The notes below the pieces were generated by a model. That model did not search any database and was not told the origin of the DNA. It worked only from the letters and a program-made list of their open reading frames with translations. DNA of 64,000 nucleotides from Xylanibacter ruminicola. Its GTDB lineage: Bacteria; Bacteroidota; Bacteroidia; Bacteroidales; Bacteroidaceae. Each line of letters opens with the position of its first letter. The first letter of the stretch is position 1. Both the position numbers and the translations under genes were made by a program. The stretch covers positions 499,129 to 563,128 of the forward strand of contig NZ_FNRF01000002.1 in the NCBI RefSeq assembly GCF_900107775.1. Reading direction: 5' to 3'. Of this stretch, positions 45,363 to 53,561 are shown piece by piece.

Positions 45363-45743
45363 TTAAAGGAATGCTATCAATTCTTGCTGTGGCTCTGGAG
45401 CCATCTGAACCACTTTGGGCTCCTTCTTAGCGCGAGGCTTGCGCTGCTTCTTAGGCTTCTCTTCAGCCTCTGGCTGCTGGGCCTCCTGCTCTGCAGGCTT
45501 CTCTGGCTCGGCAGCAGCAGCTTCAGCTTTCTGCTTTGCAATTTCCTCTGAGAGGGCCTTGAGGGATGCATCCTCGATGCTATATCCTGTCTGCTTCTTC
45601 AGGAGAAAAGCGAAACGCATGGCTTTGTATGGGCTCTTGCAGTATGCCTTACCTTGTTCTTCACCTGTGATGGCCACCATCCAAACATTGTTCTCACTCT
45701 TGTTAGACTTCACTACTGAAATGATAATAACTTTTGCTTCCAT
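45363..45743 (-). CDS. Hypothetical phage protein with charged C-terminal tail, 126 aa
   Basis: Residues 1-65 form a folded part (VWMVAITGEEQGKAYCKSPYKAMRFAFLLKKQTG), then an Ala/Glu/Gln/Pro-rich linker and a basic patch (KPKKQRKPRAKKEPK). Reminiscent of phage early proteins that bind nucleic acid. No family recognised. Confidence 0.6.
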   Translation of the reverse strand: MEAKVIIISVVKSNKSENNVWMVAITGEEQGKAYCKSPYKAMRFAFLLKKQTGYSIEDASLKALSEEIAKQKAEAAAAEPEKPAEQEAQQPEAEEKPKKQRKPRAKKEPKVVQMAPEPQQELIAFL

Positions 45744-45792
45744 AACTTTAATATTTTTAAATTGTTAGACTTATCTTTGAAATACTTTATTC

Positions 45793-46014
45793 TTAAACTT
45801 TATATACTTCGACATATGTGATATCTGCCATCAGATCATTGGCCATGCTCTCTGCTATCTCTGTAGCCTTAGCAAATGTATCGGCTTCAACCTCGTACTC
45901 GTAATACTCACCACCTTCGCAATTAACAACTACATTGTAGATATTGCCCAGATAATAACGCTTGTTATACAACCTGCTGTGGGTGAAAACTGATGTTTGT
46001 ACATTCTGTGTCAT
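45793..46014 (-). CDS. Hypothetical phage protein, 73 aa
   Basis: Start MTQNVQTSVFTHSRLYNKRY at 46014 is preferred over the upstream frame to 46101. It is a small protein with two beta strands and a helix (YEYEVEADTFAKATEIAESMAND). It is in line with the 126-aa gene, about 50 bp apart. No family recognised. Confidence 0.55.
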   Translation of the reverse strand: MTQNVQTSVFTHSRLYNKRYYLGNIYNVVVNCEGGEYYEYEVEADTFAKATEIAESMANDLMADITYVEVYKV

Positions 46015-46259
46015 AATTCTTATTTTTTTAATGTTTGACTTCTTGTTAATGATAAGCTCCGAGGAGCTTTTGTAATTTTTACGTGCATATAAGAGCAGCA
46101 ATCGGAAAGAGCTTTAATGCAAGGAATTACCAGCAAAAATAACGGAATACCCCATTTTCTTTAGGCCCTGACGTGAAGAAGAAAATGCGGAAGGCTGCTG
46201 TGATTTTTGAGCAGGAATCGGGAGCTAGTGACCAGTACTTGAGGAGCACGGGATTGCGC

Positions 46260-46267
46260 TAAATTTG
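46260..46267 (+). promoter_or_regulatory. Possible promoter -7 box
   Basis: TAAATTTG with CTTG about 18 nt upstream, 40 nt before the small ORF at 46307. Confidence 0.4.
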
Positions 46268-46306
46268 CAAAGGAAAAATAAGTAAAGGGCCTCATAGGTA
46301 GCTATC

Positions 46307-46444
46307 ATGAGAAGTCCGACATGTATAGAGAATGTCAATGACACAGATTCAGCAAACATCCAACCCACGGCAGGTACTAACAAGTGCTATTGCTACCCCA
46401 TCCTATTTTGGGCTATATCTGCATTGTCTTTCCTTTGTGTATAA
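46307..46444 (+). CDS. Possible small membrane protein, 45 aa
   Basis: MRSPTCIENVNDTDSANIQP, a short Cys/Tyr segment, then a hydrophobic end (PILFWAISALSFLCV). It is behind a plausible promoter and directly in front of another plus-strand frame (46448). The end could be a single membrane helix. No family recognised. Confidence 0.35.
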   Translation: MRSPTCIENVNDTDSANIQPTAGTNKCYCYPILFWAISALSFLCV

Positions 46445-46447
46445 GGT

Positions 46448-46651
46448 GTGGTGAGTGATGTACGAGGTATGTGTGCTGATTTTCCTATTTACCTTGTGGT
46501 ACAGGGGATAGCTGAGAGTGGCCACTACCCTACTTTACTGGCAGATTACATCGAAGTACAGATAAGTTTTAGAGATTTGACGATAAAGTATCAAAGTAAG
46601 GATAACAAAAATGTTGAAGTGGAAAGCAAAATACCTCTTTCGTGGATGTGA
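46448..46651 (+). CDS. Possible small protein, 60-67 aa
   Basis: GTG start at 46448 or ATG at 46469. The sequence (FPIYLVVQGIAESGHYPTLL, FRDLTIKYQSKDNKNVEVES) reads like a real mixed alpha/beta domain. It is 3 bp after the preceding small ORF. Could be a fragment of a larger phage gene. Confidence 0.35.
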   Translation: MVSDVRGMCADFPIYLVVQGIAESGHYPTLLADYIEVQISFRDLTIKYQSKDNKNVEVESKIPLSWM

Positions 46652-46716
46652 AGGCATTCAAGCGTGAGATGAACAATGGATGGTGGCAAATCTGAGGATG
46701 TAGAACTGGATTATTT

Positions 46717-46826
46717 GGGACGTCTCCGGGAGACATCAAGCCTCTGGGACGTCTGCGGGAGACCTTTGAGACGCTTTCGGGAGACATTTGGGACGTTTTC
46801 GGACGAATTTGGGAGAAGCACGAGAC
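46717..46826 (+). repeat. Four to five degenerate 22-nt repeats (GGGACGTCTTCGGGAGAC-like)
   Basis: Related 18-nt cores start at 46717, 46746, 46768 and 46790, and a weaker one at about 46811. Spacing is 29, 22, 22 and 21 bp. The first core has an internal palindrome (GTCTCC-G-GGAGAC). A period of 22 is not a multiple of three, so the array is not coding. A protein-binding array or element-end repeat is possible. Confidence 0.6.
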
Positions 46827-47190
46827 AGTGTGTCTGCTAAATGAGAAAGCTGCAAATAACAGAACGGCGGACCTCACGGCTCGCCGTCTCAGACTTTTGG
46901 GTAATATAAAAAGCATTTGCTATTATTCAGCGTCCAAGAAGCCTCGCAGGAAATCCAAGACAGAGTCCAAAGAATAAGTCAGCGATGCCCACGCTTTAGC
47001 AAAAAGTAGAGTCTCACGACTCAATGTCTCAAATAGTCGGCAAAAACGATACAACCTCGCGGGGGAATGAGGGGTACGTTTTATGTCGCAAATATAGTAA
47101 AAAGAAAGAATTGTTGATTGATTTAGAGACAAAATATTATGATTTGTGTACTTTTTGGTTGTACGATGGAATAATATCCTTCTTTTTTTG
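46827..47190. other. Gap without a credible gene
   Basis: Only weak frames on either strand. A hairpin ACGGCG (46864-46869) / CGCCGT (46882-46887) is visible. It probably includes the junction between the prophage and the nuclease/defence region. Confidence 0.4.
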
Positions 47191-47198
47191 TATTTTTG
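47191..47198 (+). promoter_or_regulatory. Promoter -7 box of the nuclease gene
   Basis: TATTTTTG, 26 nt before the ATG at 47224. The upstream element is weak. Confidence 0.5.
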
Positions 47199-47223
47199 CA
47201 TTGTATATTCTAATAACGACAAT

Positions 47224-48066
47224 ATGAAAGGTTTCTTGAAAGAGTATTGGCTTTCCGCATCTGTATTGCTAGCTTTGGCAATTATAGTTACATGCAGTAC
47301 CAAAGGAACGGTAATATCTCATAACGCGAATACGAAGGAGTCAATAGCTATACAAGATGATACTAATGCGGAGGAATTTGATATTCAATCGATAGATATT
47401 CCTTCGCCTTTGCAAAATGTATCGGAGCAAATTCTTTATAGGAAAGGATATGTTGTCTCTTATAACAAAGATACAAAAATTCCTAATTGGGTTGCATGGC
47501 ATTTGACTTCCGATCATACCACAGGTAGCTTTAAGAGGTCTGGGAATGCGTTTCATGAAGATGTAGATGTCCCATTACCTAGGGCAAATAACTATGATTA
47601 TAAAGATTCGGGATGGAGCCGTGGCCATATGTGCCCAGCAGGTGATAATAAATGGAATCCTGATGCTATGTATGAGTCTTTTCTTTTCACTAATGTATGT
47701 CCTCAGAATAGAAATTTGAATAGTGGGGTTTGGAATCAGATTGAAATATCATGCAGGAACTGGGCTGATAGATATGGTGATGTTTATATTGTTTGTGGTC
47801 CAATCTTATTCAATCAAGAGCATGAAACGATTGGGCAAACACAAGTTGTTGTTCCTGAAGCATTTTTTAAAGTTGTTCTATGCCTTAATGGTGAACCTAA
47901 AGGCATCGGGTTTATATGTAGGAATACTGACGGAAATAGGAAAAAGGATATGTATGTGAATTCAATAAGTCAAGTTGAACGTGTAACAAAGATGAAGTTC
48001 TTTCCTCACCTTGATGATGATGTTGCAGAAAAAGTTAAGCACCAGTCTGATTTGTCAGACTGGTGA
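47224..48066 (+). CDS. DNA/RNA non-specific endonuclease, probable lipoprotein
   Basis: 280 residues from the ATG at 47224. The N-terminus has a hydrophobic segment ending IIVTC, which may be a lipobox, so the enzyme is probably exported and membrane-attached. The catalytic motif SRGHMCPAGD (DRGH-type) and the following metal-binding Asn stretch (NVCPQNRNLN) are those of Serratia-type nucleases. It could be a nutritional or competence-blocking nuclease, or the outer layer of defence beside the operon. It converges on the last operon gene. Confidence 0.9.
   Translation: MKGFLKEYWLSASVLLALAIIVTCSTKGTVISHNANTKESIAIQDDTNAEEFDIQSIDIPSPLQNVSEQILYRKGYVVSYNKDTKIPNWVAWHLTSDHTTGSFKRSGNAFHEDVDVPLPRANNYDYKDSGWSRGHMCPAGDNKWNPDAMYESFLFTNVCPQNRNLNSGVWNQIEISCRNWADRYGDVYIVCGPILFNQEHETIGQTQVVVPEAFFKVVLCLNGEPKGIGFICRNTDGNRKKDMYVNSISQVERVTKMKFFPHLDDDVAEKVKHQSDLSDW
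48040..48065. terminator. Hairpin at the convergent gene ends
   Basis: CACCAGTCTGA, loop TTTG, TCAGACTGGTG, 11 bp, overlapping the nuclease stop. On the minus strand it is followed by CTTAACTTTTTC, so it could end the large operon. Confidence 0.55.
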
Positions 48067-48082
48067 TGAGAGTGAGGCACAA

Positions 48083-49972
48083 TCACATTTTTGATACTGC
48101 CTCTGCTAAATCTTTTACTATCAATGTTCGTATATTCTTCTCCTTCTTTGTGATACCAGACTCATCCAGCTTAAGAAGTATTTGATGAGCGGTGTTGAAT
48201 GTACAAGACATTGCCTTCTGTAAAGATGCCTCATTACATTTTCCGCCCTGCAGTAGTATAGAAACAGCTTGTATAATTGTATTTTTATCTATATCGCTGC
48301 ATGAAATAGAATGCAACTTGGGTTGCTTTTCAGGTAAATCGATGGAATCAGACTTAATCCTATATGATTCAATAATAGGATGTGTGTTAATATACTGCGT
48401 AACGATGTCTTTCGTGTTTTTATCTATATACGGAGTAGAAAAATGCTTTATTGATGCTGTCGTAGGATCAAACAATAAAGCATCCCCAATTGCATATAAA
48501 TCTACAGCGTCAGAAGAACCTAAAACAGACTTTGACTCGATAGATGATTCTAACTTAAAAGAAATACGAGCTTGGAATGCTTTTTTCATTTCTTCTGTAA
48601 GCATATTCCTTCTGATATTTTGACGTGTGGATGCGACAATATGAAAGCCATATTGAGCACCTTCTGATAGAATGTATTTCATTGTGCTCTGATAGTTAGA
48701 AAGTTGCATTATATCAGATAATTCGTCAATAATGATAATGATACGAGGTGTAAAACTGTGGCCTTCCAAAGGATCAAGTTCACCTGACAGATAGAGCTTG
48801 TTATATTCATCTATGTTATTACATGAGGCTTTTAAGAAATGGCTTTTGCGTAGGGTGAGATCTTCAGCCAGACCAAATAATAATTGAGCTGCAGAAACTG
48901 TCGTATCTGCAATGTTAGAACTTTCTCCAAATTCAACTAGATAATTCTTTTGAATGCCCTCATAGATATTTAGACCAGCACCTTTCAGGTCAAAAAGGGC
49001 TAACTTAAATTCGTATGGGAAGTAGCAACTAATAAGCGAGTAAATTATCGTATTCAGAGAATTGGTTTTTCCACTGGTAGGCTGGCCACCAATTAAAGCA
49101 TGGCCTACTTTACTAAAATCTATCGACAATGGACAACCATCAGCCATAAGTCCTAAAGAACAGCAAAGTGAGTCTTTCGGCTTTTCTTGAGGAAGTATCG
49201 ATTGGAATGAAGGAGCCATTGGCTGTTCTTTGATAAGCTCTATTCCGATTTTGTTTGTACCTGGAATGGGAGCAATAATTCTACAGCCTGTAGAAGAAAT
49301 TGCTTCAGCAATCGTGTCTTTAAGATAGATAAGTTTTGTGATTCTTATGTTTGATGCAAGTGTTATAACAGCATAGTACATGGATGGAGTCTCACTAAAA
49401 TCTATATCAGCAGTATCCACCTTGAATTCAGACAAAACATATTTTATATGTTCTTCAGCAGCTTTGGCTGCAGCTCGTTCCAAGATCATACCTTTAGAGT
49501 CTTTGACTCCAGTTGTTTTGTTGGATGATTTAGAAAATGAATCAACAGGCAGCTTGTATACTTTATCAATAGCTCTTGGGTCTTTGACTTTATATTTTCC
49601 TTTGATAATAATCTCTTTTATTGGAGCTTCCTGCTCAACATGGAGTATAGATTCAAAAGGTACTGTAACTATACCCAGACTATCAGACAACCATTTAAAG
49701 ACGGTTATTAACTTTTGTACCTGATAGCCGGTTTTCTGATGAACTTCGGATATAAAAGAACATATCTTTAAACTGTTGTCCTGTCTGTCAGGCTGCAGCA
49801 TTATCATTTGTTCTGCATAGCCTTCATCAATGATATCTAATAATATTCGACGCTCAGCGCGTAAATCCTTAAGAATACCATAGTCTGACAAAATGTAGAC
49901 TAAACGCCGCTCTTTAATTATGTCACGGCCATAGGTACTTATTATCTTTTGAATTTCTATCTGAATATTCAT
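48083..49972 (-). CDS. FtsK/SpoIIIE-like DNA translocase 1 (last operon gene)
   Basis: 629 residues. Residues 1-105 are the N-terminal domain shared with the genes at 53562 and 56774 (RRLVYILSDYGILKD). Then a beta domain, and the RecA-like motor with Walker A GGQPTSGKT (295-303) and Walker B IIIIIDELSDIM (411-422). A short winged-helix-like C-terminus follows (about 570-629) that does not resemble FtsK gamma. There are no membrane helices, so it is a soluble pump. It probably moves double-stranded DNA. Start 1 bp after the HNH gene stop. Confidence 0.88.
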   Translation of the reverse strand: MNIQIEIQKIISTYGRDIIKERRLVYILSDYGILKDLRAERRILLDIIDEGYAEQMIMLQPDRQDNSLKICSFISEVHQKTGYQVQKLITVFKWLSDSLGIVTVPFESILHVEQEAPIKEIIIKGKYKVKDPRAIDKVYKLPVDSFSKSSNKTTGVKDSKGMILERAAAKAAEEHIKYVLSEFKVDTADIDFSETPSMYYAVITLASNIRITKLIYLKDTIAEAISSTGCRIIAPIPGTNKIGIELIKEQPMAPSFQSILPQEKPKDSLCCSLGLMADGCPLSIDFSKVGHALIGGQPTSGKTNSLNTIIYSLISCYFPYEFKLALFDLKGAGLNIYEGIQKNYLVEFGESSNIADTTVSAAQLLFGLAEDLTLRKSHFLKASCNNIDEYNKLYLSGELDPLEGHSFTPRIIIIIDELSDIMQLSNYQSTMKYILSEGAQYGFHIVASTRQNIRRNMLTEEMKKAFQARISFKLESSIESKSVLGSSDAVDLYAIGDALLFDPTTASIKHFSTPYIDKNTKDIVTQYINTHPIIESYRIKSDSIDLPEKQPKLHSISCSDIDKNTIIQAVSILLQGGKCNEASLQKAMSCTFNTAHQILLKLDESGITKKEKNIRTLIVKDLAEAVSKM

Positions 49973-49973
49973 A

Positions 49974-51008
49974 TTACTTACGGTATTTATCTATGAAAGC
50001 TTGAGCTTCATTATATTCCTCCTGATTGAACATTCCTGGTTTAACGGTTAACCAACAATGTGGGCAAACACATTGGAGATTAGAAGGTCTATTATCATTC
50101 ATGTGCCCGTTTTTATGGTGCACTTTCATATAATGATAATCCGTTCTTGAAGATACATGGGAACCACATAACTCACATGTATAGTCCTTTTCCCGAAGAT
50201 AATTCTCAAGGATGTATTTCCCAAATTCATTTATAATAAGTGATTCCGCTTTCGATGGAGTCTTTTTGGTTTCTTCTGCATAGCAGATGGGGCATAGAGT
50301 AACTAGGTTTGAGTCTCTGTTATCTGCATTTTTACCATTTTTGTGATGAACCTTTAAGAGATGGAAATCAAATGGATTTGACAAGTGAGTTCCACATTTC
50401 TCACATGTGTAATTTGATTTTTTCAGATATCGATCCTTTATGGTCGCCCAGTCTTTTGTATATCCCCAATGGTCCACCTCTGTATCTGTGTCTTCGCTAA
50501 TTGTTTCTCCTTCTTCTTTCAATTTTTCAACAAATTGGCTTGATGTAATAACATGAGGAAACTCATCAGATGCCATTTTTTGGCAGAACTTACAAAGAGG
50601 AAGATCTGTAACTTCCGTTTCTGTATCATCATTGTCTTTATCCCTGACAGTTACAGTTTCCACATTAGCACCTCGGTAGTCTGCATGAAAAGCACCACGT
50701 CGAATGAAATCAGATATTACTTCGCATTGACGAATATGAAAACGTGGTTTTCCATGTTCTGAAAGCCTATAACTACGCTTATACATGAAAATCTTTCTCA
50801 GTGTTCCAGTATCGTCTCTATAAAAAATACCATCATCCTGCATGACAATATTGTTGCGAATTTCTGATTCACCTAAATCTGTTACAGGCAAAGGGCGATA
50901 TCCCTCTGCATTTCCTACATTATATCCTAATGAGCGCAACAAGTCTTTAAGCCCATCAAATGTATAAATAGGAGTTGGCTCCTCGTTATTGTGATTGTTA
51001 TTTGGCAT
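49974..51008 (-). CDS. Nuclease with two tandem HNH domains
   Basis: 344 residues. Two near-copies of an HNH fold: CEKCG...VHHKNG...NLVTLCPIC (residues about 200-245) and CELCG...VHHKNG...NLQCVCPHC (about 275-320). Each has the two zinc-binding Cys pairs and the catalytic His-His-Asn. A third Cys pair (CKFC, near 138) may bind another zinc. The N-terminal 130 residues are unassigned and may bind partners. It is the obvious DNA-cutting candidate of the operon, 2 bp after the ZorB-like gene and 1 bp before translocase 1. Confidence 0.9.
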   Translation of the reverse strand: MPNNNHNNEEPTPIYTFDGLKDLLRSLGYNVGNAEGYRPLPVTDLGESEIRNNIVMQDDGIFYRDDTGTLRKIFMYKRSYRLSEHGKPRFHIRQCEVISDFIRRGAFHADYRGANVETVTVRDKDNDDTETEVTDLPLCKFCQKMASDEFPHVITSSQFVEKLKEEGETISEDTDTEVDHWGYTKDWATIKDRYLKKSNYTCEKCGTHLSNPFDFHLLKVHHKNGKNADNRDSNLVTLCPICYAEETKKTPSKAESLIINEFGKYILENYLREKDYTCELCGSHVSSRTDYHYMKVHHKNGHMNDNRPSNLQCVCPHCWLTVKPGMFNQEEYNEAQAFIDKYRK

Positions 51009-51010
51009 CT

Positions 51011-51712
51011 TTAATCTTTATTCTTTTTTACGAAGTTCTCCAATACCTCTTCACCAGATGTAACAATGCGGAATTCCACTCTTCTTGACTTATCTAGGTC
51101 AATAGGATTCTTAGAGTCATAGCAGAAGTTACCATCCGCATCAAGTGCTCTTCCGTATGAAAGACCGTTTGCTGTAAGCCAAAATTCTATCATTCTTCGC
51201 TGTTCTTCTGTGTAGTTGTTAAAAGCCGGCATATTTCTAATGTGCATCAAGACACTAACAGAACGAAGCTGTGAAAGAATAGTATTTGCTATATACGGGT
51301 CTTTGTTGAATTGAGGAGCAGGAACATTATCAGTATGGCCTTCAATTCGAATCTCTTTGATTTTCTCGTGAAGCGGGTCGTTAACGAGAATATCAAAATA
51401 CTTAGGAAGGAACTCGTCGAGTATTTCCTTAAACTCTGGTGTTAAATCATAACTGCCAGTTGCGAACAAAACACTGGGGTTGTTGAAACGCATAGACAAG
51501 TCATGGCCAATTGTCATTTGCCATCTGGCTGTGTCGCTTTTAAACTTATCTACTAATTTATCATGCAACTGCGTCCTTGTGTCTACATAATCTGTTAGCA
51601 CATTCTGGTTCTTCTTCACGCGACTGATATATGCAATCGCAATGAAGAGGAAAATAATCATCAAACCTGTCATCAGGTCAGATACAGACATCCATACATT
51701 ATGTTTCGCCAT
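51011..51712 (-). CDS. ZorB-like MotB/OmpA-family protein
   Basis: 233 residues. One membrane helix (residues about 9-29, SDLMTGLMIIFLFIAIAY) with the conserved Asp at its start, which in MotB and ZorB carries protons. A peptidoglycan-binding OmpA-like domain follows, with IEGHTDNVPAP and a later RRVEFRIV. It forms the stator partner of the ZorA-like protein encoded just upstream (2-bp gap). Size and layout fit ZorB rather than flagellar MotB, as no flagellar genes are near. Confidence 0.9.
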   Translation of the reverse strand: MAKHNVWMSVSDLMTGLMIIFLFIAIAYISRVKKNQNVLTDYVDTRTQLHDKLVDKFKSDTARWQMTIGHDLSMRFNNPSVLFATGSYDLTPEFKEILDEFLPKYFDILVNDPLHEKIKEIRIEGHTDNVPAPQFNKDPYIANTILSQLRSVSVLMHIRNMPAFNNYTEEQRRMIEFWLTANGLSYGRALDADGNFCYDSKNPIDLDKSRRVEFRIVTSGEEVLENFVKKNKD

Positions 51713-51714
51713 AC

Positions 51715-53547
51715 TTATCTCTTATCTTTAATCATCGCCTGAATACATACATCAAGCTGAGAGAGCGTTTCACTCAACCTATTGTAGAAGTGCTGGTCAA
51801 GGGTCTGAATTTCGCCTTGCAAGAATTGCGCGCTATCGTGTAGCTGCTTTTGAGCATCCATAAGATTCTTCTTGGCATCTGCCCAGAACTCATTGTTGTA
51901 GTCACGGAGTTTGTTAAGCTCTTCAAGTTTGTAAATAAGGTCATTGACAACTTGTGCAAAGTTACGCTGCTTTTCCACCCATTTATTCAAGTTCTCGGTG
52001 TATTCTTTATATTCTGCGATATTCTTAGAATTAGCTTCTGCTGCATCTCTCATTGCCTTTGCTGTAGCAACGAAGTCTTTATCTTTAGCCATCACTTGTT
52101 CAAGGCCCAGTACAATTTGATGTAGCTTTCCGCCGTCGTTAATAAGAAGTTTTGTGTCTGCTTCAACTTCTTTAAGCGTCGTCGATGTTTCTTCGAAGTT
52201 GGTATTCATTTGTGTGTATTTACTTGTCAACGAAGTAATCATATTCTTATTTTCCTCTTGCCATGTAATCATACGACCAACACTTTCGTTTAGCTGTTCG
52301 AAGTTTTCTTTTATCAGCTTACTTATCAGAGCGTTCATCTGTTTCTCGAACTCTTCAGTAACGCCCTTCATTACTTCAACCAATGCCTCAGTATTGCTCT
52401 TTCTCAATAGCTCAGAGAACTCCTCGAATTTCTCTGTTAAGAGGACATTAGTTTCACTCATCTTTTCCTCAATTTCAGTCACTTCGTCTCTGATAACTGG
52501 ACTTAGTTTCTTTATTTCATCGATAATCTCATTCTGGGTTGAATAAGTTCCAGTAGAAGCTTCTACAATTTCAGCAACATTGTCGTTGACAGCTTTAACG
52601 GAGTCGTTGAGCGTGTTAACAGATTTAGTTTGATTTCCTAACGCTTCTTCGACGTTTCCTACAGAAATTGTTATACTTTCCAATCTACCATCGATAGCGT
52701 TATTAAGGTCATCCAACTTCTGGATAGTTGCTTCAAATCTATCCTTCAGTAAAGCTTGAGACTCACTATTAGTTTTAGCGATATCTGCAGCAACCGCACA
52801 AGTTTTGCCTACTATAGCAACACTCTCATTAGAGTGGCTTGCAATTTCATCTAAGGTATTTTTGATTTCATAATTAGTATGGGCAATGTCGGCAGTTATA
52901 GAACATGCTTTGCCTACAGTATTAACAACCTCATTTGTGTGGTTTGCCATAATATTCAAAGCTGTTCTCATTTCTTGAGAGTCTTTTGATTGCTCCTGAA
53001 TCTTAGATAAAAGAGAAGTAAAGAAGGACTCTTGTTTTTGATAAATTAAGCCCATCTTATTTATAAACTCATCCTGTTTTTGGGTGATTAAGTTCATTTT
53101 TTCGGCACTGGCTTTTTCCATCTTTGCAACGGATTCCGTAATCAAGCCAGCAGCCAAATTAATGTCTGATACGCCTTTGTCTATGCTGTCATAGCCAGAA
53201 CTTACTATTTTGGAAAGGAAAAGTGACCCTATCATACCAGCAAGTGATGTAAAGAAAGCAGTTTTCAAGCCGCTAAGCAATAGAGGAATACTTGCATCAA
53301 GATTGTTAGGGTCGAAATTTACAAGGCCCAGTGTGATACCTGCGAAAGTTCCAAGTACACCAATCGTAGAAATAAACGTTGGAAGGTTCTCTATCCAGCG
53401 TCTTTTTTCAATAAGTCGGTCCTGGTTTTTCTGATATACGAAATATATCCATGAAATAAGAAAACACAGTACTACTATACCTAAGAAGATGAACGAAATA
53501 TAATTCAGCGTTTCTTCTGTGAAAAATGTCTGACTTATCTGATCCAT
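51715..53547 (-). CDS. ZorA-like MotA/TolQ/ExbB-family proton channel with long coiled-coil tail
   Basis: About 610 residues from the ATG at 53547 (MDQISQTFF). Three membrane helices: residues about 14-37, 57-76 and 93-113. LPTFISTIGVLGTFAGITLGL and LKTAFFTSLAGMIGSLF are the MotA/ExbB channel signatures. The remaining 480 residues are coiled coil, typical of ZorA, whose tail projects into the cytoplasm. Start chosen 14 bp after the translocase-2 stop; an upstream in-frame ATG at 53574 would overlap that gene. Confidence 0.9.
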   Translation of the reverse strand: MDQISQTFFTEETLNYISFIFLGIVVLCFLISWIYFVYQKNQDRLIEKRRWIENLPTFISTIGVLGTFAGITLGLVNFDPNNLDASIPLLLSGLKTAFFTSLAGMIGSLFLSKIVSSGYDSIDKGVSDINLAAGLITESVAKMEKASAEKMNLITQKQDEFINKMGLIYQKQESFFTSLLSKIQEQSKDSQEMRTALNIMANHTNEVVNTVGKACSITADIAHTNYEIKNTLDEIASHSNESVAIVGKTCAVAADIAKTNSESQALLKDRFEATIQKLDDLNNAIDGRLESITISVGNVEEALGNQTKSVNTLNDSVKAVNDNVAEIVEASTGTYSTQNEIIDEIKKLSPVIRDEVTEIEEKMSETNVLLTEKFEEFSELLRKSNTEALVEVMKGVTEEFEKQMNALISKLIKENFEQLNESVGRMITWQEENKNMITSLTSKYTQMNTNFEETSTTLKEVEADTKLLINDGGKLHQIVLGLEQVMAKDKDFVATAKAMRDAAEANSKNIAEYKEYTENLNKWVEKQRNFAQVVNDLIYKLEELNKLRDYNNEFWADAKKNLMDAQKQLHDSAQFLQGEIQTLDQHFYNRLSETLSQLDVCIQAMIKDKR

Positions 53548-53561
53548 ATTTATTATACTTT

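Larger units (their letters stand above)
21400..46650. mobile_element. Prophage, probably defective; right end uncertain
   Basis: It begins after tRNA-Lys with an integrase and then holds tail, tape-measure, lysis, neck and portal genes mostly on the minus strand, interrupted by cargo genes in both orientations. I find no gene long enough and suitable to be the terminase large subunit, and no recognisable major capsid protein or protease. No copy of the tRNA 3' end or of the region around the integrase was spotted at the right side, so no att pair is assigned. The right boundary is set only by the last phage-like genes and the repeat region near 46700. Confidence 0.7.

Noticed and set aside
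46717..46826. CRISPR array
   Set aside because: The units are degenerate, the spacers are nearly absent, and no cas genes are present.
46569..47303. Two minus-strand ORFs (115 and 126 aa)
   Set aside because: The first crosses the 22-bp repeat array and the second crosses the nuclease promoter. Neither looks like a protein family.
51011..53547. Flagellar MotAB or a TonB-ExbBD energiser
   Set aside because: The long coiled-coil tail, the OmpA-type partner and the nuclease/FtsK neighbours fit ZorAB better; no flagellar or TonB genes are present.
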